From Candidatus Bathyarchaeota archaeon (GTDB lineage: Archaea > Thermoproteota > Bathyarchaeia > Bathyarchaeales > Bathyarchaeaceae): 5,697 bases of DNA. Within the stretch, counting starts at the first letter, position 1. Each line of letters starts with the position of its first letter. This document shows positions 1 to 4,755 of this stretch, in pieces. The translations under genes were made by a program, and so were the position numbers. The stretch is taken from contig JAGLRI010000087.1 of the NCBI GenBank assembly GCA_023136395.1, positions 1 through 5,697 of the forward strand, written 5' to 3'. A model generated the notes under the pieces. It was not told the origin of the DNA. It made no database searches and worked only from the letters and a program-made list of their open reading frames with translations.

Positions 1-507
1 AGCCGTTTCTTTCTTTGATGCGGGTGTACTCCCTCTTCCACCAGCACCACGTTTCGCTCTTATCCAAATAGGACTTCCCAATTCGTTGAAAGCGTTTCCT
101 ACATCTTTTTCGTTTTTTAATTCAACCGTCTTCGCGGTAAGGATTCCTTTCTTTTTCCAGACCTTTGTTGTCAAAAATTTGTCTTGACAAACTTGTATCG
201 TTTTTTTGGATGGAAGAAAAGTGAATGCTTCAAGTTTTTCTCGTTTTTCTGATATAACTGCCACTTCAACATCGGGTTGAGGATGTAAAAATTCAATTTT
301 TTCTTTGACAATTATTTCATTTAACTTTTCTATATAGTTTTGGTCTGTTGCTCGTGGGACCAGATATGTTTTATCAGCTTGAGAAAGTAAAATGTGGTGT
401 TTATTTATATCCGTCCCAACAATATTTATTTTTTCTGGTGCAATTCTAACTGATTTTATAAAATTAATTGAGGCTGGACCACAACCGCTTACAAGGATCC
501 TTTTCAT
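1..507 (-). CDS. ATP-grasp ligase, carbamoyl-phosphate-synthase-like (N-terminal part, cut by window edge)
   Basis: The first 169 residues are visible; the gene runs off the left edge, so the C-terminal half of the ATP-grasp fold is not seen. It starts at ATG 505-507 with MKRILVSGCGPASINFIKSV, a glycine-rich Rossmann-like pre-ATP-grasp domain. An Asp-containing strand follows (IVGTDINKHH), then a Val-Pro-Arg-Ala stretch and a helix. This order is typical of CarB-like and carboxylate-amine ligase ATP-grasp proteins. From about residue 112 comes the Lys-rich 'DKFLTTKVWKKKGI' segment, and near the edge a nucleotide-binding loop, 'WIRAKRGAGGRGS'. Family members use ATP to activate a carboxylate as acyl phosphate and couple it to an amine or similar nucleophile. 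The substrate cannot be told from this half. A TATA-like element lies just upstream and there is no strong ribosome binding site, so a short leader is likely. The ATP-grasp call is firm; the exact reaction is open. Confidence 0.85.
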   Translation of the reverse strand, partial: MKRILVSGCGPASINFIKSVRIAPEKINIVGTDINKHHILLSQADKTYLVPRATDQNYIEKLNEIIVKEKIEFLHPQPDVEVAVISEKREKLEAFTFLPSKKTIQVCQDKFLTTKVWKKKGILTAKTVELKNEKDVGNAFNELGSPIWIRAKRGAGGRGSTPASKKETA

Positions 508-551
508 GATTGCTTCCCACGCGCGCAAGATAACGAATCTAAATTTATTAT

Positions 552-560
552 GTTATATAA
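552..560 (-). promoter_or_regulatory. TATA box for the ATP-grasp gene
   Basis: Read on the minus strand the site is TTATATAAC preceded by an A-rich stretch (GGCAAAATA) that could serve as a BRE. Transcription would start roughly 25 bases downstream, near 528, giving a leader of about 20 bases before the ATG at 507. It lies in the 65-base gap after the transferase stop codon, so the ATP-grasp gene need not depend on read-through from upstream. Confidence 0.5.
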
Positions 561-572
561 TATTTTGCCAAG

Positions 573-1427
573 TTAATACAATGTGAATAACACAGCCAGC
601 GTTGCAAAGCAAAACACTATTAATGAAATAATTTGGACTATTTGGGGCTCGGTTAAGCGTCTATTATGTGCAATTATAGTTTGTAGACTACGTCTGTGGT
701 GAGAGTATAATTTGTTTCCATCTGAAATTAGTTGGGCTGTTCTACGGAAGAAAAAGAAGTTTAATAATATGAGGAGAGAGTTAAAGATGTATGGTATAAT
801 AACTATCAGAAGCGTTTGTTCAATGTTTGCTATGATCGCAAAGGACGCCATAGTTATTCCAATCGCGAAACTTCCTGTATTACCAACAAAGATCTTTCCC
901 CTATAATTGAACAAAGCCAAAGCAAGGCAGATGAATATTGGTGCGTACAGTAAAATCCTCTCCTTAGAAATTAACGCTAATGCTGTTACGCTGATTAATG
1001 GACAAATTGTTTCTAACCCATTTAATCCGCCCAACTGATTAATAGTATTCGTTGTCACAGTGATAATTGATGGAATAATTAAAATATAATAGAATATTCC
1101 AAAGTCAATCTTTCCAAAAATGTAGGTAGCCATCTCTGTATCTCCTATCCTAAGAGCTATCATAGGTAGACTTGCTAGAATAGGGGTGAATGCCTTATAA
1201 CGCCATCTTAAATCCGCCCAATCGTCAAGTAAACCTAAAAATCCACCAAAAAGAATACACCCCGCTAGGGGAAGTGCTCCAGGAGCGTCTAAAACATTTC
1301 CTGTACCTAAATAATGAAGCATAAACAAATAAACGGTGCTTCCAAGAACATATAAAACGCCTAGTCCATTAGGTACTCTTGGTCGGTTTGGCTTGTGCTT
1401 GTCTATAGCTTTGGGAAACAATATCAA
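573..1427 (-). CDS. GPT/MraY-family polyprenyl-phosphate sugar-1-phosphate transferase (glycosyltransferase family 4), lacking first membrane helix
   Basis: This polytopic membrane enzyme belongs to the family that moves a sugar-1-phosphate from a UDP-sugar onto a lipid phosphate (dolichol phosphate in archaea). That is the first step of N-glycan or surface-polysaccharide lipid-carrier assembly. Visible motifs, in 284-residue numbering: HKPNRPRVPNGLG at 11-23; LLDDWADL with Asp68, Asp69 and Asp72; NTIN at 127-130 then GGLNGLE at 133-139, close to the LAG(x)NGLE form of DPAGT1-like enzymes; FNYRGKIFVGNTGS at 173-186; and HHRR at 243-246. About nine hydrophobic segments are present. Two oddities stand out. 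The family normally has a membrane helix before the HKPN motif, and it is absent here, with an in-frame TAA 15 codons upstream and only hydrophilic residues between. Also, Asn183 occupies the position usually held by a metal-binding Asp (GD.GS). The start is uncertain: TTG at 1425-1427 lies 3 bases after an AAGGAG motif, and another TTG two codons later lies 9 bases after it. The substrate is inferred from family only. Confidence 0.88.
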   Translation of the reverse strand: MILFPKAIDKHKPNRPRVPNGLGVLYVLGSTVYLFMLHYLGTGNVLDAPGALPLAGCILFGGFLGLLDDWADLRWRYKAFTPILASLPMIALRIGDTEMATYIFGKIDFGIFYYILIIPSIITVTTNTINQLGGLNGLETICPLISVTALALISKERILLYAPIFICLALALFNYRGKIFVGNTGSFAIGITMASFAIIANIEQTLLIVIIPYIFNSLLILLNFFFFRRTAQLISDGNKLYSHHRRSLQTIIAHNRRLTEPQIVQIISLIVFCFATLAVLFTLY

Positions 1428-1459
1428 AGACTCCTTCTTTCTCTGTTTGGAACAATCTG

Positions 1460-1468
1460 TTATATTGA
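1460..1468 (-). promoter_or_regulatory. Possible TATA box for the transferase gene
   Basis: On the minus strand the 60-base gap between the zinc-ribbon stop and the transferase start contains CAATATAACAG. At the expected distance of about 25 bases this puts the transcription start near 1437, right at the AAGGAG ribosome-binding motif (minus strand, 1431-1436). It is weaker than a consensus archaeal TATA box, so the gene may also be transcribed from the zinc-ribbon promoter. Confidence 0.35.
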
Positions 1469-1480
1469 ATTAATACAAAG

Positions 1481-1487
1481 AAAAAAA
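1481..1487 (-). terminator. Oligo-T run after the zinc-ribbon gene
   Basis: Seven consecutive T residues on the minus strand follow directly after the TAA stop of the zinc-ribbon gene, with more T-rich sequence after (CTTTG). Archaeal RNA polymerase terminates at such oligo-T tracts without needing a hairpin. It may only partly stop transcription into the transferase gene. Confidence 0.4.
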
Positions 1488-1664
1488 TTAACGGGTCACT
1501 TCTTCTGCGGGTCTAACTTCAACGTTTATAAGAACAAATGACAATTTTTTACTACATTTTGGACATTTGCCGTTGTGACTCAGGATGATTTCATCAGGTG
1601 GCTTTAGGTTCTTTCCATCATATAGAACTTCACCACAACTATCACAAGCTACTCGTTGGGGCAT
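1488..1664 (-). CDS. Small zinc-ribbon protein (58 residues)
   Basis: A complete small reading frame runs from ATG 1662-1664 to TAA. The protein begins MPQRVACDSCGEVLYDG and has two CxxC knuckles, Cys7/Cys10 and Cys34/Cys37 (CPKC), 23 residues apart. This is the layout of a single zinc ribbon that binds one Zn2+. A short beta-like tail (LSFVLINVEVRP) ends the chain. A GGAG motif lies 10 bases before the ATG. The cysteine pairs, a start with a ribosome binding site, an oligo-T tract at the end and a promoter-like region upstream all support a real gene despite its size. The function is unknown. Such proteins in archaea are often nucleic-acid or protein adaptors, but nothing here picks a partner. 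It is divergent to topA, with 89 bases between the two starts. Confidence 0.75.
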   Translation of the reverse strand: MPQRVACDSCGEVLYDGKNLKPPDEIILSHNGKCPKCSKKLSFVLINVEVRPAEEVTR

Positions 1665-1707
1665 AATCTAGTATCTCCAACTCATTTGTCAAAATAAACA
1701 GTTACAA

Positions 1708-1718
1708 ACTATTTATAC
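1708..1718. promoter_or_regulatory. TATA element in the divergent topA / zinc-ribbon spacer, usable in both directions
   Basis: The element ACTATTTATAC is nearly symmetric. Read on the plus strand as TTTATA it would start transcription near 1740, 14 bases before the topA ATG at 1754. Read on the minus strand as TATAAATAG, preceded by the purine-rich GAAAGG, it would start near 1688. That leaves a leader that still includes the GGAG before the zinc-ribbon ATG at 1664. A second AT-rich stretch (TTTATTTT on the minus strand, about 1691-1698) could serve the zinc-ribbon gene alone. Confidence 0.5.
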
Positions 1719-1753
1719 CTTTCATTTTACTTAGACAAAGAAAGGGTTTCTCA

Positions 1754-3022
1754 ATGGAAAAATTTGCTTTGATCGTAACAGAGAAACCTGAAGCAGCTCG
1801 ACGAATAGCACAAGCGCTAGATTATGGAGGAACCCCTCAAAAATTCGAGGATAGAGGTGTCCCCTATTTTCTTGCTCTGCGGGATAGAAAGTTAATTGTG
1901 GTTCCTGCTCTTGGACACCTATACACCGTCGTTCATCAAAGGGGTGGAAGAAATTATTACCCTGTTTTCTGTTTTAAGTGGGCTCCTAGACATTTGGTTG
2001 AAAGGAATTCAAAAAAGATTCATACGTGGATTGATGTTATTTCAAAGCTGGCGGATGGTGCAGATGAGTTCATAGACGCTTCCGATTGTGATATTGAGGG
2101 AAGCCTCATTGGTTACTGCGTTCTTAAGTATGCTTGTAAAGATAAGGAAAATACAGCGAAAAGGATGAGATTTTCTACTTTAACAAAAATGGAGTTAGAA
2201 GCGGCTTATGAAGAACGGTTACCCCAACTAGACTTTGGGCTAATAGAAGCTGGAAAAACTAGGCATGAGATAGATTGGCTATATGGCATAAACCTTTCAC
2301 GAGCATTAACTCTCTCATCTAAAGGTTGGAGTGGAAAGTATGCAACATTAAGTACAGGGAGGGTGCAAGGTCCTACCTTAAAATTCCTAGTTGACTTAGA
2401 GAAGGAAATTCAATGTTTTATTTCAAAACCTTATTGGAGTATAAAAGTGGAGGTTGAACTAAAAGGCTCTATTTTCAAGATGGAATATGAAAGAAAAACA
2501 ATCATAAAGAGGACAGAAGCAGACGTCATTGTAGCAGCTTGTAATAGAAGAAGTGGAGAAATAACAAATGTAGATGTGAGAAAGTTTAGGCAACAACCTC
2601 CTTTTCCCTTTGATTTAGGTACACTACAAGCCGAAGCGTATAGCTTATTTAGGTATACTCCCCGACAAACCTTGAATATCGCTCAACACCTATACCTTAA
2701 CGCTTTAATTTCATATCCTAGAACCTCATCTCAGAAATTGCCTCCCGCTATCAATTACAAAGCTATAATTAAAGCATTAAGTGAAGATCATAACTTCAAG
2801 GATCTAACCCTTGAGCTCCTTAAAAAAAAGAATTTAAAACCCCGTGAGGGAAAGAAGGTAGACCCAGCACACCCTGCAGTATATCCAACGGGTAACTTGC
2901 CTAAAAAACAGTTAAGTAGGCAGGAGAAAAGAATTTTTGATTTGGTAGTGAGGCGGTTCATGGCAGTTTTCGGTGATCCTGCGATAAAACAAAGTATGAA
3001 AGTGAGCATGGAAATTAACTGA
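1754..3022 (+). CDS. topA: DNA topoisomerase I, N-terminal part with TOPRIM domain and catalytic tyrosine (422 residues)
   Basis: Type IA topoisomerases relax negative supercoils by cutting one strand through a 5'-phosphotyrosine. This part carries the chemistry. The TOPRIM domain starts at residue 5 (ALIVTEKPEAARRIAQAL, catalytic Glu10) and has the acidic metal motif DCDIEG (Asp111, Asp113, Glu115). STGRVQGPTL at 200-209 is the conserved region before the gate domains. The active site is LISYPRTSS with Tyr321 and Arg323. DPAHPAVYPTG at 370-380 is another family signature. There is no helicase domain, so it is not reverse gyrase. It ends at TGA 3020-3022 in the middle of a fold, before the rest of the DNA-gate domain, so the truncated product alone is unlikely to be a full enzyme. 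The start ATG has no obvious ribosome binding site but a short predicted leader, and its MEKFALIVTEKPE opening is usual for the family. Confidence 0.93.
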   Translation: MEKFALIVTEKPEAARRIAQALDYGGTPQKFEDRGVPYFLALRDRKLIVVPALGHLYTVVHQRGGRNYYPVFCFKWAPRHLVERNSKKIHTWIDVISKLADGADEFIDASDCDIEGSLIGYCVLKYACKDKENTAKRMRFSTLTKMELEAAYEERLPQLDFGLIEAGKTRHEIDWLYGINLSRALTLSSKGWSGKYATLSTGRVQGPTLKFLVDLEKEIQCFISKPYWSIKVEVELKGSIFKMEYERKTIIKRTEADVIVAACNRRSGEITNVDVRKFRQQPPFPFDLGTLQAEAYSLFRYTPRQTLNIAQHLYLNALISYPRTSSQKLPPAINYKAIIKALSEDHNFKDLTLELLKKKNLKPREGKKVDPAHPAVYPTGNLPKKQLSRQEKRIFDLVVRRFMAVFGDPAIKQSMKVSMEIN

Positions 3023-3043
3023 CACATTTTTTACCTTCGGGGA

Positions 3044-3772
3044 ATGCACATTTTTGCGAAGGGGTGGATGCACTTTTATATGCCATATATTAAAGCTGAG
3101 GAAGTGCCATTACCCCCAGTAGAAGTCGGGTCAAAGATTCGATTAATAAAAGTAGAACGAGAGGATAAATTTACCAATCCTCCTTCACGCTATAATCCAA
3201 GCAGTATACTCCAAAAGATGGAGGAAGCTGGAATTGGAACAAAAGCCACTCGAGCAGATATTATTGAAGCACTTTACAGTAGAGACTACATCAAAGAAAG
3301 GAGAATTATTGTTACTGATTTAGGATTTGATGTTGCTGGGGTCCTTGAGGAGTATTGTCCATCCGTAGTTTCAGAGAAACTCACAAGACATCTTGAAGAA
3401 AAAATGGAGCAAATTCAGAATAATATTGAAACGAGTGAAAGTGTAACCCTGGAAGCTGTTGATCAGTTGAGGCCTATGTTGGAAAAATTAAAAGAAAACG
3501 AAAAGGAAGTAGGAGAGGTGTTAAGCAACGCCATTAACAAAGCTAGAATGCAAGAACGGATCGTGGGCAAATGTAATGATTGTGGCTCAGGTAATTTAAT
3601 GATTTTATATTCACGAAAAACCAGAAAACGTTTCATAGGGTGCACCAATTATTTTAAAGGCCTTTGCAAAACCTCTTTTTCACTCCCTCAAAGAGGAACT
3701 GTAAAACCGGTGAGAAAAAATTGTAACGTATGCGATTGGCCTATTGTGCAGATACGGATGAAGGGTAAGTGA
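3044..3772 (+). CDS. topA: DNA topoisomerase I, C-terminal part with gate-domain end and zinc ribbons (up to 242 residues)
   Basis: This is the same reading frame resumed after the first TGA. The interval shown starts at the first downstream ATG, but family-like residues (HIFYLRG) precede it, so 3044 is not the natural beginning. There is no well-spaced ribosome binding site; GGGG directly abuts the ATG. Visible are PPSRYNPSSILQKMEE with AGIGTKATRADIIEAL, the last conserved block of the topoisomerase core, then a charged helical stretch. A first zinc ribbon follows (CNDC, then Cys630 and Cys638 in full-frame numbering). A second begins with CNVCDWPI at 657-664 and loses its last two cysteines at the TGA 3770-3772. 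Eighteen further codons up to 3826 complete it. If translated separately it could be the second subunit of a split enzyme, but no independent start signal supports that. Confidence 0.85.
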   Translation: MHIFAKGWMHFYMPYIKAEEVPLPPVEVGSKIRLIKVEREDKFTNPPSRYNPSSILQKMEEAGIGTKATRADIIEALYSRDYIKERRIIVTDLGFDVAGVLEEYCPSVVSEKLTRHLEEKMEQIQNNIETSESVTLEAVDQLRPMLEKLKENEKEVGEVLSNAINKARMQERIVGKCNDCGSGNLMILYSRKTRKRFIGCTNYFKGLCKTSFSLPQRGTVKPVRKNCNVCDWPIVQIRMKGK

Positions 3773-3807
3773 CCATGGATGCTATGCTTTAATTCACGTT
3801 GTCCGTT

Positions 3808-3815
3808 AAAGGAGG
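3808..3815 (+). promoter_or_regulatory. Strong ribosome binding site inside the topA tail, setting the GTG start of the zinc-finger gene
   Basis: AAAGGAGG lies 7 bases before GTG 3823-3825. It encodes Leu-Lys-Glu-Glu in the topA frame and falls within the last codons of topA. Its spacing selects the GTG start over the upstream TTG at 3799. The GTG overlaps the terminal topA TGA as GTGA, the usual sign of translational coupling. Confidence 0.75.
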
Positions 3816-3822
3816 AAAAAAC

Positions 3823-4035
3823 GTGAAGTGCAAACTTTGTGACAAAAAAGCAACTGATACATACTGTGAACTACATAAACGAGCATATTGCAACGTCATT
3901 GAGAAGTATTATGTGTGGAAAATGGCCTTTTTTGAGATTTCATGGTATAATTACTTAATCGAAGTTGTAAAGAACGAATACAGCGGTTCTAGGGTTAAGG
4001 AAGTAGCTAGGGACTTGCTCTCTGAAATTGAGTAA
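3823..4035 (+). CDS. Small C2-C/H-type zinc-finger protein coupled to topA (70 residues)
   Basis: From GTG the protein reads MKCKLCDKKATDTYCELHKRAY, a compact metal site with Cys3, Cys6, Cys15 and His18 (CxxC-x8-CxxH) plus Cys23. An aromatic-rich helical part follows (YYVWKMAFFEISWYNYL), then a charged C-terminal helix (VKEVARDLLSEIE) to TAA. Starting instead at TTG 3799 would add eight residues with no matching ribosome binding site, so GTG 3823 is preferred. The GTGA overlap and the embedded Shine-Dalgarno motif place it in one transcript with topA, and coupling suggests co-production. I do not recognise a named function. The finger-plus-helix layout resembles small conserved archaeal zinc-finger proteins of unknown role. 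If topA translation really stops at 3022 or 3772, this gene would lose coupling but could still start from its own strong ribosome binding site. Confidence 0.82.
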   Translation: MKCKLCDKKATDTYCELHKRAYCNVIEKYYVWKMAFFEISWYNYLIEVVKNEYSGSRVKEVARDLLSEIE

Positions 4036-4241
4036 TTTTTCATTCTTGCTTTACACTTTTTATGATCCAGCAAGATCGTTATCCTTACATAAGGGATGTG
4101 TGCGCATATCTTTTGGGTTAGAAACCAACAATAAAATCAATAATTCTTTAAGTACACTCACACAAGTTCTTGAAGGGGATATGGTTCTAAGAATTTATTA
4201 AGAATATTTAAGTAGATTAGACAGTTTAAGTATAGTTGGTC
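4036..4241. other. Gene-free AT-rich spacer with three TTTAAGTA octamers
   Basis: No convincing reading frame or RNA gene is visible on either strand. A short T run (about 4036-4040) right after the zinc-finger stop could help terminate the topA transcript. The octamer TTTAAGTA occurs three times in direct orientation (4147-4154, 4207-4214, 4225-4232). Each resembles a TATA box but may instead be a binding site. An imperfect dyad centred on TGCGCA lies near 4100-4106. The stretch leads into the promoter of the membrane-protein gene. Confidence 0.4.
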
Positions 4242-4251
4242 TTTAAATAAA
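4242..4251 (+). promoter_or_regulatory. TATA box for the membrane-protein gene
   Basis: TTTAAATAAA is a good archaeal TATA element. At the usual 25-base distance it predicts transcription from about 4271-4273. That falls just before the GGAGG motif and GTG start, and would exclude the ATG at 4256 from the message. The TTTAAGTA copy at 4225-4232 would instead give a leaderless message starting at about that ATG, so two start modes are possible. Confidence 0.5.
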
Positions 4252-4275
4252 TAAAATGAGGGAATACCATAAAAC

Positions 4276-4280
4276 GGAGG
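4276..4280 (+). promoter_or_regulatory. Ribosome binding site deciding the start of the membrane-protein gene
   Basis: GGAGG with an 8-base spacer precedes GTG 4289-4291, which is in frame with the upstream ATG at 4256. The ATG has only A/T-rich sequence before it, so translation by Shine-Dalgarno pairing favours the GTG. Confidence 0.6.
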
Positions 4281-4288
4281 ATAAACCT

Positions 4289-4723
4289 GTGACGGCTCGA
4301 ATTACGAGAAAGTTTTCTTCTCTTGCGTTTTTGATGCGTAAAGCGTATCGGAAAATTTTAATAACTAAACCATCCCCTCTTTTTATCGCCTTCATAGCAA
4401 TTGCTCTTTCTATATTCCTCCTTGGGGGAGGAGTCTACGACATCCTAGAAAAACCTCTGGCGCTTTTACCTGGACTGACTGGGAGATATATTTTTTTCGT
4501 CCCCTATGCACTGCATGAGCAAACGCTAAATCAAAGTTTAATCGCTATACTTCTTTACGCTCTCGGAGTTTTAGGTTTTCTATTAATTTATCAAAGCACA
4601 AAATATGCGTTTAAACCTCGTCAAGCTTCCACATTTTTGTTGATAGGTGCTGTTCTTACAGTTTTAGCATATTTCTGTTGCGAATACATCATATGGTTAA
4701 TATTTAATGTACCTCTATCTTAG
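4289..4723 (+). CDS. Three-helix integral membrane protein of unknown function
   Basis: From GTG the protein has 144 residues; using ATG 4256 it would have 155. In 155-residue numbering the N-terminus is basic and cytoplasm-like (ITRKFSSLAFLMRKAYRK). Then come helix 1 at about 41-60 (PLFIAFIAIALSIFLLGGGV), a loop with YDILEKPLALLPG and an aromatic segment YIFFVPYALHEQT, helix 2 at about 93-113, a short basic loop (KYAFKPRQAS), and helix 3 at about 126-150. It ends with TAG. The conserved-looking GGGVYDILEKP motif directly after helix 1 and the HEQT-N segment before helix 2 suggest a constrained extracytoplasmic loop. There is no enzyme motif, so an accessory subunit of a membrane complex is the most natural guess, but this is inference. 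It has its own promoter and converges on the HAD gene with 32 bases between stop codons. The start is uncertain; the coding call is firm. Confidence 0.75.
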   Translation: MTARITRKFSSLAFLMRKAYRKILITKPSPLFIAFIAIALSIFLLGGGVYDILEKPLALLPGLTGRYIFFVPYALHEQTLNQSLIAILLYALGVLGFLLIYQSTKYAFKPRQASTFLLIGAVLTVLAYFCCEYIIWLIFNVPLS

Positions 4724-4755
4724 AGTCAAATCCTTTAATGGAACTCAATAAATAT

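Larger units (their letters stand above)
1754..3826 (+). pseudogene. topA: DNA topoisomerase I (type IA), full-length frame interrupted by two in-frame TGA codons
   Basis: Reading one uninterrupted frame from ATG 1754 to TGA 3824-3826 gives 690 codons, a normal archaeal topoisomerase I length. Codon 423 (3020-3022) and codon 673 (3770-3772) are TGA. Both lie inside family-like sequence. The first sits in 'MEIN-TGA-HIFYLRGMHIFAKGWMHFY', matching the strand before the common '..G..FYLRG....GW..FY' region. The second sits in 'RMKGK-TGA-PWMLCFNSRCPLK', where the residues after the stop supply Cys678 and Cys683 of the final zinc ribbon, whose first pair is Cys657/Cys660. No base is gained or lost. 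The frame ends by overlapping the start of the next gene, which supports 3826 as the original end. The gene may be freshly inactivated, read through, split into parts, or affected by consensus errors; sequence alone cannot decide. 'Pseudogene' is used here only as the label for the interrupted whole. Confidence 0.8.

Noticed and set aside
392..586. Plus-strand open frame of 64 residues
   Set aside because: It lies opposite the ATP-grasp start and its promoter, has no family signature, and is explained as antisense shadow.
712..906. Plus-strand open frame of 64 residues
   Set aside because: It is fully antisense to the well-supported transferase gene, with no motif of its own.
2788..3027. Minus-strand open frames inside topA (here and at 3463-3648)
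   Set aside because: Both are antisense to conserved topoisomerase sequence and encode no recognisable domain.
3020..3044. Frameshift or indel as the cause of the topA break
   Set aside because: The sequences before and after the TGA are in the same frame (both 2 modulo 3), so a single-base indel cannot explain it; only a substitution or recoding can.
3020..3772. Selenocysteine at the two TGA codons of topA
   Set aside because: The second ribbon already has its four cysteines without a residue at codon 673, topoisomerases are not known selenoproteins, and no SECIS-like hairpin was evident by eye. A covariance-model search for archaeal SECIS would settle it.
3799..3822. TTG start at 3799 for the small zinc-finger gene
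   Set aside because: It has no ribosome binding site. The strong AAAGGAGG lies downstream of it and is correctly spaced for GTG 3823. The extra eight residues come from the overlapping topA tail.
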